DNA from: JAHWJR01 sp035942035
Lineage (GTDB): Bacteria; Actinomycetota; Acidimicrobiia; Acidimicrobiales; CADCSY01
Assembly: GCA_035942035.1 (NCBI GenBank)
Contig: DASZDK010000085.1
Location: 1 to 14,815 of the forward strand
Direction: 5' to 3'
Length of the DNA stretch: 14,815 nucleotides
The notes beneath the pieces were generated by a model that saw only the letters and a program-made list of their open reading frames with translations, did not search any database and had not been told where the DNA came from. This document shows positions 1 to 6,039 of the stretch, in pieces. Position 1 is the first letter of the stretch; every line of letters begins with the position of its first letter. A program made the position numbers and the translations under genes.

Positions 1-122
1 GCCACCGCCAACGGGTCGCGGGTCGCCCCGGCGGCGAGCAGGGGCAGGGTGGTGGCGACCAGCCCGTCGCTCACGCCGCTCAGCAGGGCGGAGCGCTGCA
101 GCCGTCGCTCGTCCCCGCTCAC
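1..122 (-). CDS. MFS transporter, N-terminal fragment (runs off window start)
   Basis: Only the first 40 residues lie in the window; the rest is beyond position 1. Reading the minus strand from the GTG at 122-120 gives VSGDERRLQRSALLSGVSDG and then a hydrophobic stretch, LVATTLPLLAAGATRDPLAVA. A short charged N-terminus followed by a first membrane helix with a G-x-x-D-G pattern is typical of major facilitator superfamily exporters in actinobacteria. The substrate cannot be told from this fragment. The start is supported by a TACGTT -10-like hexamer ending 6 nt before the GTG, which suggests a leaderless transcript. The gene is divergent from the thioesterase operon, with about 380 bp of non-coding sequence between them. 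Another small membrane protein family remains possible. Confidence 0.6.
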   Translation of the reverse strand, partial: MSGDERRLQRSALLSGVSDGLVATTLPLLAAGATRDPLAV

Positions 123-128
123 GGCGCA

Positions 129-134
129 AACGTA
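129..134 (-). promoter_or_regulatory. -10 element of a leaderless promoter for the MFS gene
   Basis: On the minus strand the hexamer TACGTT fits the actinobacterial TAnnnT -10 pattern. It is followed by exactly 6 nt and then the GTG start at 122-120, so transcription would begin at or next to the start codon. No clear -35 element is visible. This is inferred from spacing only. Confidence 0.4.
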
Positions 135-324
135 GGCGCACAGGGCAGGGTTTCGCCCTCGTTCGCTCGCTGCGCTCGCTCCACTCCGGCGAGCCGAACG
201 TGGTTCGGACACCGGCGGAGCCGGCGCCCTCCGCGCTCTTGTTCTCCTGGCCGCCATCCAGGGGGGGCCGCCTTCGGCGGCGAGTGTGGCCGGCGGCTGG
301 GCCGACCGCCCGGTGCGCCCGGCG

Positions 325-488
325 ACGCTACGGAGCCGCCAGGCGGAGCAGCACGCGCGGCCATCCCGGCTCCGTGCCAACGGGCGCCGGCGGATTATCG
401 CCGTGCGCAACGCTGCGGAGCCGCCAGGCGGAGCAGCACGCGCGGCCATCCCGGCTCCGTGCCAACGGGCGCCGGCGGATTATCGCCG
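325..488. repeat. Two-copy tandem direct repeat, 85-bp period, with internal stems
   Basis: Positions 325-403 and 410-488 match at 78 of 79 bases; the single difference is A330 against G415. Each copy carries an inverted repeat, ACGGAGCC (330-337) with GGCTCCGT (368-375), so A330 pairs with T375. In copy two the changed base gives a G-U pair and the stem survives. Each copy also contains CCGC-CAG-GCGG (336-346), CCGT-GCCA-ACGG (372-383) and CGGCG-GATTAT-CGCCG (388-403 and 473-488). The first two compete with the long stem. Copy two ends 15 nt before the thioesterase start, so both copies could be transcribed as its leader or act as DNA sites. It matches no riboswitch family I know. Confidence 0.85.
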
Positions 489-503
489 GCGCGATGACAG
501 AGT

Positions 504-1226
504 GTGGCGATGGAGTTCGTGGCTTTCCCCGGGCGGGGCCGGCAGTACCGGGTCGCCAGCCGGGTGCGCTTCGGCGACACGGATCCCGCCGGCCGCCTGC
601 GGCTCGACGCCCTGGCCCGGTTGGTCCAGGACATCGGCAATGACGACCTGGCCGACGCTGGCCTCGACGCGGCGTCACCGTGGGTCACCCGCCGCACCGA
701 GGTGCGGGTGGTGGGCGCCTGGCCCCGGCTGGGCGAGCCGCTCGAGGTGACCACGTTCTGCAGTGGCCTGGGGCGGCGCTGGGGTGAGCGCCGCACCTCG
801 GTGCGCTCGGCCCAGGGGGCGGCCGAGGTGTCGGCGGTGTGGATCTTCGTCGACGCTGACGGCAAGCCGGCCCGGCTGCCGGCCGAGTTCCTCACCGTCT
901 ACGAGGAGTCGGCCGAGGGCCGCCGGCCGTCCACCCGCCTGCACCACCCGCCCCCGCCGCCGGAGGCCACGACGAGGCCGTGGCCACTGCGGGCCACCGA
1001 CGTCGACGCCTTCGGCCACGTGAACAACGCCGCCACCTGGGCGCCGGTGGAGGAGGAGGTGAGCCGGCGGGGCGTGGTCCCCCGCTGGGCCGAGCTGGAG
1101 TACCGCGGTGCCATCGGTCCCGACGACGACGTGGTGCTGCGGGGTGAGGCCGGCGCCGGCGGCGACCTGTGGTTGTGGCTCACCTGCGACGGCGAGGTCC
1201 GGGCCTCGGCCCGGCTCGGGTGCTGA
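504..1226 (+). CDS. Acyl-ACP thioesterase-like double-hotdog protein
   Basis: The 240-residue product has two hotdog-fold halves, as in acyl-ACP thioesterases (FatA/FatB-like, Pfam PF01643), which hydrolyse fatty acyl-ACP to free fatty acid in the cytoplasm. The first half holds RFGDTDPAGRLRLDALARLVQDIGNDD (residues 22-48). The second holds DVDAFGHVNNAATWAPVEEE (166-185), whose HVNN (172-175) matches the conserved His/Asn region of the family. A proline-rich linker (149-153) separates the halves. The start is GTG 504; ATG 510, two codons later, is equally possible, and neither has a strong ribosome binding site. The stop overlaps the next gene by 7 bp, which points to translational coupling with the glycosyltransferase. 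Chain-length preference cannot be read from sequence. Confidence 0.85.
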   Translation: MAMEFVAFPGRGRQYRVASRVRFGDTDPAGRLRLDALARLVQDIGNDDLADAGLDAASPWVTRRTEVRVVGAWPRLGEPLEVTTFCSGLGRRWGERRTSVRSAQGAAEVSAVWIFVDADGKPARLPAEFLTVYEESAEGRRPSTRLHHPPPPPEATTRPWPLRATDVDAFGHVNNAATWAPVEEEVSRRGVVPRWAELEYRGAIGPDDDVVLRGEAGAGGDLWLWLTCDGEVRASARLGC

Positions 1227-2302
1227 TCGACGCCGTCGCCTTCCTGGTCGGCTGGGGCGCCGGCTGGTGGCTGCTGTGGCGCATCCCCGTCCCGCCAAGC
1301 CCCCCGCCGGGTGCGCGACCGCCGGTGTCGGTGGTGGTGCCGGCACGCGACGAGGAGCGCACCCTCCCCGTGCTCCTGGGCTCCCTGGAGGGCGAGCTGT
1401 GCCCCGGGGACGAGGTGATCGTGGTCGACGACCACTCGGCTGACGACACCGCGGGCGTGGCTCGGTCGGCCGGGGCCCGCACCGTCGCCGCCACCGACCT
1501 CCCGCCCGGATGGCTGGGCAAGGCCTGGGCGTGCCACACCGGTGCCGGCCTGGCGGCCAACCCCCTGCTGGCGTTCCTCGACGCCGACACCCGCCTCGAG
1601 CCGGGCGGCCTCGACCGCCTGGTGGCGGGCTACGCCGAAGGAGGGGGGCTGTACTCCGTCCAGCCCTGGCACCGGGTGCCCCGGCCCCACGAGCGCCTGG
1701 CCGCGCTGTTCAACGTGGTGGCGCTCATGGGCACGGGCGCCTTCACGCCCGTCGGTGACCGCCGGCCGCCCGCCGGCGCCTTCGGGCCCTGCCTGCTGAC
1801 CGGCGCTGAGGACTACCGGGCGGTGGGCGGCCACGCCGCCGTGCGCCACACCGTGCTGGACGACCTGGCCCTGGCCCGCCGGTACCGGGTCGCCGGGCTC
1901 CCGGTGCGCATCCGGGGCGGTCGGGGCACGATCACCTTCCGGATGTATCCCGACGGCCTCGGCCAGCTGGTCGAGGGGTTCACCAAGAACTTCGCCGCCG
2001 CCGCCCGGGCGGTGCGCCCGCTGACGGTGGTGCTGGTGACGGCGTGGATGGCCGCCCTCGGTGCGCCGCTGGCGCTCGCCGCGGGGGCGCCGGCGCTGGC
2101 GCTGGCCTGCTACCTCGCTGTGGCGCTGCAGGTCCACGCCCACCTCCGCCGGATCGGGTCGTTCGGCGTCGTGACCGCCGTCGCCTACCTGGTCCCGCTG
2201 GCGTGCTTCGTGATCGTGTTCGCCCGGTCGCTGGTGCTGACCTTCGGGCGCCGACGGGTCAGGTGGAAGGGTCGGGACGTGGCGACCGGTCGGGCGGCTT
2301 GA
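1220..2302 (+). CDS. Family 2 glycosyltransferase, CrtQ-like, membrane-anchored
   Basis: The product has 360 residues from GTG 1220, which overlaps the thioesterase stop. GT-A motifs are visible: VVVPARDEE (38-46), VVDDHS (68-73), the metal-binding DAD (121-123) and TGAEDY (194-199). Hydrophobic helices lie at about 2-22, 269-300 and 315-341. From memory of the family, several blocks parallel the staphyloxanthin glucosyltransferase CrtQ: LGKAWAC, LYSVQPWH (144-151), AALFNVV, AFGPCLLTGAEDY, FRMYPDG, EGFTKN, LRRIGSF and a terminal RVRWKGRD. CrtQ glucosylates diaponeurosporenoic acid. Here the acceptor is unknown, and no carotenoid genes are in view. The 3' end overlaps the convergent orn gene by 44 bp. 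Confidence 0.85.
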   Translation: MLIDAVAFLVGWGAGWWLLWRIPVPPSPPPGARPPVSVVVPARDEERTLPVLLGSLEGELCPGDEVIVVDDHSADDTAGVARSAGARTVAATDLPPGWLGKAWACHTGAGLAANPLLAFLDADTRLEPGGLDRLVAGYAEGGGLYSVQPWHRVPRPHERLAALFNVVALMGTGAFTPVGDRRPPAGAFGPCLLTGAEDYRAVGGHAAVRHTVLDDLALARRYRVAGLPVRIRGGRGTITFRMYPDGLGQLVEGFTKNFAAAARAVRPLTVVLVTAWMAALGAPLALAAGAPALALACYLAVALQVHAHLRRIGSFGVVTAVAYLVPLACFVIVFARSLVLTFGRRRVRWKGRDVATGRAA

Positions 2303-2825
2303 ACACCGCCTGGCGGTAGTAGCGCATCTCGGCCACGCTCTCCCGCACGTCGTCGAGCGCCCGGTGCCCGCCTGCCTTGCGCGGAGCGCCGGCCGCCACC
2401 TCGGGGTACCAGCGCTGGGCCAGCTCCTTGATGGTGGACACGTCGACGCAGCGGTAGTGCAAGAGGTTCTCCAGCGCCGGCAGGTGCACGGCCAGGAAGC
2501 GCCGGTCGGTGCCGATGGAGTTGCCGCACAGCGGGACCGAGCGGGGCTCGTCCACGTGCTCGTTGAGGAAGGCCAGGGTGGCGTCGCCCGCCTCGGCCAG
2601 GGTCGTGGTGGAGGCCTCGATGGCAGCCAGCAGGCCGCTGCGGGTGTGCATCTCCCGCACCACCTCGTCCATGGCCGCCATCACCTCGGGCGGCTGGTGA
2701 ACCACCAGGTCGGGCCCCTCGGCCACCACCTCCAGCTCGTCGTCGGTGACCAGGGTGGCGATCTCGACGATGGCGTGCCGGCTGGGGTCCAGTCCGGTCA
2801 TCTCCAGGTCCATCCACACCAGCAT
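2259..2825 (-). CDS. orn: Oligoribonuclease
   Basis: This 188-residue DEDDh 3'-5' exonuclease is the usual length of Orn, which degrades RNA di- and short oligonucleotides, including pGpG from c-di-GMP turnover, to mononucleotides. The N-terminal MLVWMDLEMTGLD supplies the DxE pair (D6, E8). GNSIGTDRRFL (101-111) supplies the third Asp (D107). GGHRALDDVRESVAEMRYYR (152-171) supplies the catalytic His154 and Asp158. The start is ATG 2825. A proline-rich tail (178-188) lies in the 44 bp that overlap the convergent glycosyltransferase gene. It is divergent from dut, with a spacer of only 49 bp. Confidence 0.97.
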   Translation of the reverse strand: MLVWMDLEMTGLDPSRHAIVEIATLVTDDELEVVAEGPDLVVHQPPEVMAAMDEVVREMHTRSGLLAAIEASTTTLAEAGDATLAFLNEHVDEPRSVPLCGNSIGTDRRFLAVHLPALENLLHYRCVDVSTIKELAQRWYPEVAAGAPRKAGGHRALDDVRESVAEMRYYRQAVFKPPDRSPRPDPST

Positions 2826-2862
2826 GATTCAGGCGGCGAGATTGGGGGGCACCTCGGAATCG

Positions 2863-2868
2863 TAGGCT
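2863..2868 (+). promoter_or_regulatory. -10 element of a leaderless promoter for dut
   Basis: TAGGCT fits TAnnnT and ends 6 nt before the GTG at 2875, the same spacing seen at the MFS gene. A TTGGGG at 2842-2847 could be a -35, with a 15-nt spacer that is slightly short. Together they favour GTG 2875 over the in-frame GTG at 2890. Confidence 0.45.
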
Positions 2869-2874
2869 GCGCCC

Positions 2875-3312
2875 GTGCTGGAGGTCCCCGTGGTGCGTCT
2901 GGATCCCGACCTGCCCCTGCCGAGCTACGCCCGGGCGGGTGACGCCGGCGCCGACCTGCGGGCGCGTGAGGGGGCGCTGCTGCGCGCCGGCGGGGGGCGG
3001 GCGTTGGTCCCCACCGGGCTGGCCCTCGCCCTCCCCGAGGGGTGGGCCGGGCTGGTGCAGCCCCGCAGCGGCCTCGCCCTGCGCCACGGCGTCACCTGCC
3101 TCAACACGCCCGGGCTCATCGACCCCGGCTACCGCGACGAGGTGCGGGTCCTGCTGGTCAACACCGACCCCGACGACGACTACCAGGTGCAACGGGGCGA
3201 CCGCATCGCCCAGCTGGTGGTGCAGCAGGTGGCGTCGGTCGCCTTCCGGGTGTGCGAGAGGCTGCCGGCGTCGTCCCGGGGCACGGGCGGGTTCGGCTCC
3301 ACCGGCCGTTAG
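2875..3312 (+). CDS. dut: Deoxyuridine 5'-triphosphate nucleotidohydrolase (dUTPase)
   Basis: The 145-residue product is a typical trimeric dUTPase that converts dUTP to dUMP and pyrophosphate, keeping uracil out of DNA and feeding dTMP synthesis. All five motifs are present: AGDAGADLRA (21-30), PRSGLALR (63-70), LNTPGLIDPGYRDEVRVLL (76-94) with catalytic Asp83 and Tyr86, RGDRIAQLV (107-115), and the C-terminal RGTGGFGSTG (135-144), which closes over the substrate. Motif 3 reads YRDE where most members have YRGE or YxGE, a small departure. The start is GTG 2875, supported by the -10 hexamer upstream. It converges on the YibE/F gene with only 15 bp between stops. Confidence 0.96.
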   Translation: MLEVPVVRLDPDLPLPSYARAGDAGADLRAREGALLRAGGGRALVPTGLALALPEGWAGLVQPRSGLALRHGVTCLNTPGLIDPGYRDEVRVLLVNTDPDDDYQVQRGDRIAQLVVQQVASVAFRVCERLPASSRGTGGFGSTGR

Positions 3313-3327
3313 CCGCCCGGGCCAGCC

Positions 3328-4686
3328 CTAGCGCTCGCCGGCGTCGGGAGGGCCCTCCTCGGTGGGTGACGCCAGCGGGCCCGGGACGGTGCTGCCCCCG
3401 TCCCGGGCGGGGGGCTCGTTCGCCTGCCAGAACCGCTCCTCGGCACGGCTGCGGAAGCGTCGAGGGTCACCGGACCGGCCCGGTTCCTTGCGCCGGCGGC
3501 CCTCCCGCCCACCACCCTCGGTCACGACCAGGACGGCGAGCGCCGTGGTGAGGGGGACCGAGGCGACCAGGCCCACGCTGCCGGCCAGGGTGCGCACGAC
3601 CTCCACCGCCACCGCCTCGCCGTTGACCACGTCGAGCAGCCCCTGGTCGGCCTGGGTGAACAGCAGGAACAGCGGGAGTGAGGCGCCGGCGTAGGCCAGG
3701 ACCAGGGTGTTGACCGTGGAGGCGATGTGGTCCCGCCCGATGCGCACCGCCGCCCGGTACAGGTTCCACCGGCCGTAGTCGGGCTTGGCCTCGTGCAGCT
3801 CCCACACCGCCGACACCTGGGTCACGGTGACGTCGTCGAGCACGCCGAGGGCGCCGATGACGATGCCTCCGAGCAGCAGGCCCCGCAGGTCGATCTGACC
3901 GGCGGTGACCTGGAGGAAGGTCGCCTCCTCGTCGGCCAGCCCGGTGAACTGGGCGGCGTCGACGAACACCCACGCCAGCACGCCCACCAGGGCCAGGCTG
4001 ACCAGCGTGCCGATCAGCGCCGTGGTGGTCCAGGCATTGACGCCGTGGGCCAGGTAGAGGGCAGCGGCGGCGATCACCGCCGAGCCCACCAGGGCGACCG
4101 CCAGCGGGTTGCTCCCCGCCAGGATGGCAGGCAGCACGAAGGCGGTGAGCACGAGCAGGCTGATGCCCAGGCCGAAGATCGCCCGGAGGCCCTTCCACCG
4201 GCCCAGCCCCACCACGGCGACCACGAAGATCAGGGTGAGGATGGCCAGCGGCGCCCGCCGTTGCCGGTCGGCGAAGCTGTACTCGAAGCCCTCGCCGGCG
4301 CCGGGGTAGTGGCCGAGCACGACCACGTCGTTGATCTGCAGCAGGGGCGCGGCCCCTGCCTCGGACTGCTCCTGGAGCTGGATGACCCTGTCCTTGTCGG
4401 GGCCCTCGAGCAGCCGGGCCCGGGCACGGGCGCAGCGGATGTCGGCCTCGGGCGGCGTGCCCGTGCACGCTCCCCGGTCCACCGACACGATCTCGGCGTC
4501 GTACAGCTCCTGGGGAGCTCCCAGCTCGGGGGCCAGGGGCGACCCTCCGGTGCCCGGCCACAGCCGAGCCACGCCGATGGCGGTGGCGACGGCGAAGGGG
4601 ATCAGGAGCAGAGCCAGCAGCCGGCGGGCCCGGTCGGAGGAGGGCGGCCGGTCGGTGTGGGGGGCGTGGGCGTGCGGTGCGGCCAT
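3328..4686 (-). CDS. YibE/F family membrane protein
   Basis: The 452-residue polytopic protein has a first helix at about 22-40, an extracytoplasmic domain of about 100 residues (45-145) holding Cys74 and Cys85, and then roughly seven hydrophobic segments between 146 and 390. Family hallmarks are IVIGALGVLDDVTVTQVSAV (275-294) and GRDHIASTVNTLVLAYAGAS (317-336), which match YibE/F-like proteins (PF07907). Their function is poorly known; transport has been proposed. A charged tail (about 391-452) rich in Arg, Glu and Pro follows the last helix and is probably cytoplasmic. The start is ATG 4686, with GAGGGG just upstream at rather short spacing. It follows the sigma factor gene on the same strand after 90 bp, so it may be read through from that operon or have its own promoter. 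Confidence 0.9.
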   Translation of the reverse strand: MAAPHAHAPHTDRPPSSDRARRLLALLLIPFAVATAIGVARLWPGTGGSPLAPELGAPQELYDAEIVSVDRGACTGTPPEADIRCARARARLLEGPDKDRVIQLQEQSEAGAAPLLQINDVVVLGHYPGAGEGFEYSFADRQRRAPLAILTLIFVVAVVGLGRWKGLRAIFGLGISLLVLTAFVLPAILAGSNPLAVALVGSAVIAAAALYLAHGVNAWTTTALIGTLVSLALVGVLAWVFVDAAQFTGLADEEATFLQVTAGQIDLRGLLLGGIVIGALGVLDDVTVTQVSAVWELHEAKPDYGRWNLYRAAVRIGRDHIASTVNTLVLAYAGASLPLFLLFTQADQGLLDVVNGEAVAVEVVRTLAGSVGLVASVPLTTALAVLVVTEGGGREGRRRKEPGRSGDPRRFRSRAEERFWQANEPPARDGGSTVPGPLASPTEEGPPDAGER

Positions 4687-4776
4687 GCCCCTCAGCGTGC
4701 CTCACGGTGGAGGCCAACCGTGGGACGGGTGACGCTCTGGATGCCAGCGGGCCCCACCGGCCGGCGCCGCGTCGAC

Positions 4777-5532
4777 TCAGGCGCCGGTCTGGGCCAGCTC
4801 GCGCAGGCGATCGAGGCTGCGGGACAGCAGGCGGGACACGTGCATCTGGCTGATGCCCAGGCGCTTGGCGATCTCGGACTGCGTCTTGCCCTCGTAGAAC
4901 CGCAGGTAGAGCATCACCTGCTCCCGCTCCGGGAGCTCGGCGATCAGCGGCCCGAGCGCCGCCCTGCGCTCGGCCCGGACCAGCTCGGGGTCGATCTGTC
5001 CCAGCTGGCCGAGCAGACCGGGGGTCTCTTCGTCCCCACTGCGGCCGGCGTCGAGCGACGCCGAGCGGTAGGCGGAGCCGGCGTCCATGGCCTCGATGAC
5101 CTCGTCCTCGCTGGTGCCCGCCCGCACGGCGATCTCAGCCACGGTGGGCGACCGACCCAGCTCGAGCTGGAGGTCGTCGATCACGCCGGTGACCCGCAGA
5201 TGGAGCTCCTGCACCCGACGAGGGACGCGCACCGCCCAGCCCTTGTCCCGGAAGTGGCGCTTGAGCTCGCCGACGATGGTCGGGGTGGCAAAGGTCGTGA
5301 ACTCGAGGCCCCGGTCGGGGTCGAAGCGCTCGACCGCCTTGACCAGACCCAGGGAGGCCACCTGCACGAGGTCGTCCAGGGGCTCGCCGCGGTTGGCAAA
5401 GCGTCGGGCCAGGTACTCGGCCAGGCCCAGGTGGGCCTCGATGAGCTGGTCCCGCAGCGCCGGCTCCCGTGTGGTGGCGAACTTCTGGAAGGTGAGCAGG
5501 AGGGCGTCCTTGTCGGTGCGGTCGAGGCTCAT
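4777..5532 (-). CDS. RNA polymerase sigma factor, SigB/SigF/SigG family
   Basis: The 251-residue sigma factor lacks region 1.1, as in group 3 stress and sporulation sigmas. Region 2 spans about 25-105 and includes PLDDLVQVASLGLVKAVERF (51-70) and FATPTIVGELKRHFRDKGW (81-99), followed by VRVPRR. That block is typical of the SigB/SigF group. Region 3 lies at about 106-190 and region 4 at 192-249, with the -35-recognising helix-turn-helix in KTQSEIAKRLGISQMHVSR (216-234). The ATG at 5532 overlaps the stop of the RsbW-like gene (TCAT on the plus strand, 5529-5532). Anti-sigma factor and sigma factor are therefore translationally coupled, the classic rsbW-sigB order. It likely directs a general stress regulon. 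No anti-anti-sigma gene is in this window. Confidence 0.95.
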   Translation of the reverse strand: MSLDRTDKDALLLTFQKFATTREPALRDQLIEAHLGLAEYLARRFANRGEPLDDLVQVASLGLVKAVERFDPDRGLEFTTFATPTIVGELKRHFRDKGWAVRVPRRVQELHLRVTGVIDDLQLELGRSPTVAEIAVRAGTSEDEVIEAMDAGSAYRSASLDAGRSGDEETPGLLGQLGQIDPELVRAERRAALGPLIAELPEREQVMLYLRFYEGKTQSEIAKRLGISQMHVSRLLSRSLDRLRELAQTGA

Positions 5533-5930
5533 CGGCGGTGCTCCACCGGCGCGGCGCGCCGTTTCTTCAGCCGGAAGCGCATGGTGCTGTCCGAGTCGAC
5601 GAGCTCGTGCTCGTCGACCACCGCGGCGAGGATGAGCGCCGACAGCTCGCTGGCAGCCGAACCGACGGTGCGCTCGTCGACGTCGCTGCTGCCCTCGATC
5701 TCGAGGGTATCGACGCTCATCCGGTAGATTAGGGTGAGCGTGCCTTCCCGCCCTCTCGTGCCAACCATGGCGAAGCACAGCTCGTCGACGGCGATCTTCA
5801 GGTCCTCGACCTCCTCGAGGCTGAAGCCCAGCCGGCTGGCCAGGCCGGCGGCGGTGAGGCGGGCCACCCGCATCAGCTGCGGGGTGGCGGGCAGCGTGAG
5901 CCGGATCTGCTCGCCGTCTACCTGGTCCAC
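5529..5930 (-). CDS. RsbW-like anti-sigma factor, degenerate ATP site
   Basis: The 133-residue protein has the GHKL/HATPase_c_2 layout of RsbW/SpoIIAB anti-sigma factors, and it sits directly upstream of and overlapping the sigma gene it probably restrains. IRLTLPATPQLMRVARLTAA (9-28) matches the N-terminal strand and first helix; VEDLKIAVDELCFAMVG (41-57) is the N-box helix. The family's E-x-x-x-N here reads E50-L-C-F-A54, so the Mg/ATP-binding Asn is missing. No DxGxG box follows (LEIEGSSDVDER, 77-87). It may therefore bind sigma without acting as a serine kinase, though similar degenerate forms seem common among actinobacteria. The GTG at 5930 has AGGAG (5936-5940, minus strand) at ideal spacing, which fixes the start although the frame stays open upstream. 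Confidence 0.85.
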   Translation of the reverse strand: MDQVDGEQIRLTLPATPQLMRVARLTAAGLASRLGFSLEEVEDLKIAVDELCFAMVGTRGREGTLTLIYRMSVDTLEIEGSSDVDERTVGSAASELSALILAAVVDEHELVDSDSTMRFRLKKRRAAPVEHRR

Positions 5931-5959
5931 TTCCGCTCCTCCGCCTCGCGCCCCAGGCG

Positions 5960-5965
5960 AAGCTA
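5960..5965 (-). promoter_or_regulatory. Candidate -10 for the anti-sigma/sigma operon
   Basis: The minus strand reads TAGCTT, fitting TAnnnT, about 30 nt upstream of the GTG at 5930 and ahead of its AGGAG. A -35 at standard distance would fall at about 5983-5988, on the edge of the palindrome at 5986-6003. No good -35 match is seen there. Confidence 0.35.
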
Positions 5966-5985
5966 ACACTGCCCGTCGGGACGAG

Positions 5986-6003
5986 CGCGAACGACCGTTC
6001 GCG
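5986..6003. promoter_or_regulatory. 18-bp palindromic operator candidate (LexA/SOS-box-like)
   Basis: CGCGAACGACCGTTCGCG is a perfect inverted repeat with 8-bp arms and a 2-bp centre. Its core, CGAAC-GACC-GTTCG, fits the GAAC-N4-GTTC form of Gram-positive LexA boxes, although the inner four bases are not the usual ones. It lies between the two divergent RsbW-like genes, about 36 bp upstream of the plus ATG and 55 bp upstream of the minus GTG. It would overlap the -35 zone of both proposed promoters. Some dimeric repressor or activator is likely to bind; LexA is one candidate. Confidence 0.55.
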
Positions 6004-6023
6004 GTGAGGGCAGCACCCGGCGC

Positions 6024-6029
6024 TAGGTT
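6024..6029 (+). promoter_or_regulatory. Candidate -10 for the plus-strand RsbW-like gene
   Basis: TAGGTT fits TAnnnT and ends 10 nt before the ATG at 6040, so the transcript would have almost no leader. This agrees with the absence of a clear ribosome binding site. The -35 position (about 6001-6006) touches the palindrome at 5986-6003. Confidence 0.4.
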
Positions 6030-6039
6030 CTGGACACTC

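Larger units (their letters stand above)
123..503. other. Non-coding divergent spacer with hairpins and a tandem repeat
   Basis: About 380 bp separate the MFS start from the thioesterase start. Reading frames here give proline/arginine-rich low-complexity translations with no recognisable domain, so I call no gene. The stretch holds an alternating CGCTCGCT/GCGCTCGC run (about 162-181), a CCGAA...TTCGG stem near 192-206, a GCCGCC-TTC-GGCGGC hairpin at 267-281 with no T tract after it, and a two-copy direct repeat (325-403 and 410-488) described separately. Promoters of both flanking genes must lie here. The minus-strand one is proposed at 129-134; none is clear on the plus strand. Confidence 0.6.

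Noticed and set aside
267..281. GCCGCC-TTC-GGCGGC hairpin as an intrinsic terminator
   Set aside because: No T tract follows on either strand, and it lies between divergent genes where no transcript is expected to end.
325..488. Possible CRISPR array
   Set aside because: There are only two long copies with a 6-nt gap, no spacers of even length and no cas genes nearby.
899..2143. 414-codon minus-strand open frame opposite the thioesterase and glycosyltransferase
   Set aside because: Low-complexity translation with no motif, and the plus strand is unambiguous.
3727..5727. 666-codon open frame on the plus strand antisense to the YibE/F and sigma factor genes
   Set aside because: It is a GC-bias shadow: His/Gln/Gly-rich translation with no domain, while the opposite strand holds clear families over the same span.
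5734..6039. Upstream extension of the plus-strand RsbW-like protein
   Set aside because: It is antisense to the anti-sigma gene and crosses the divergent promoter region, and the domain begins at ATG 6040.
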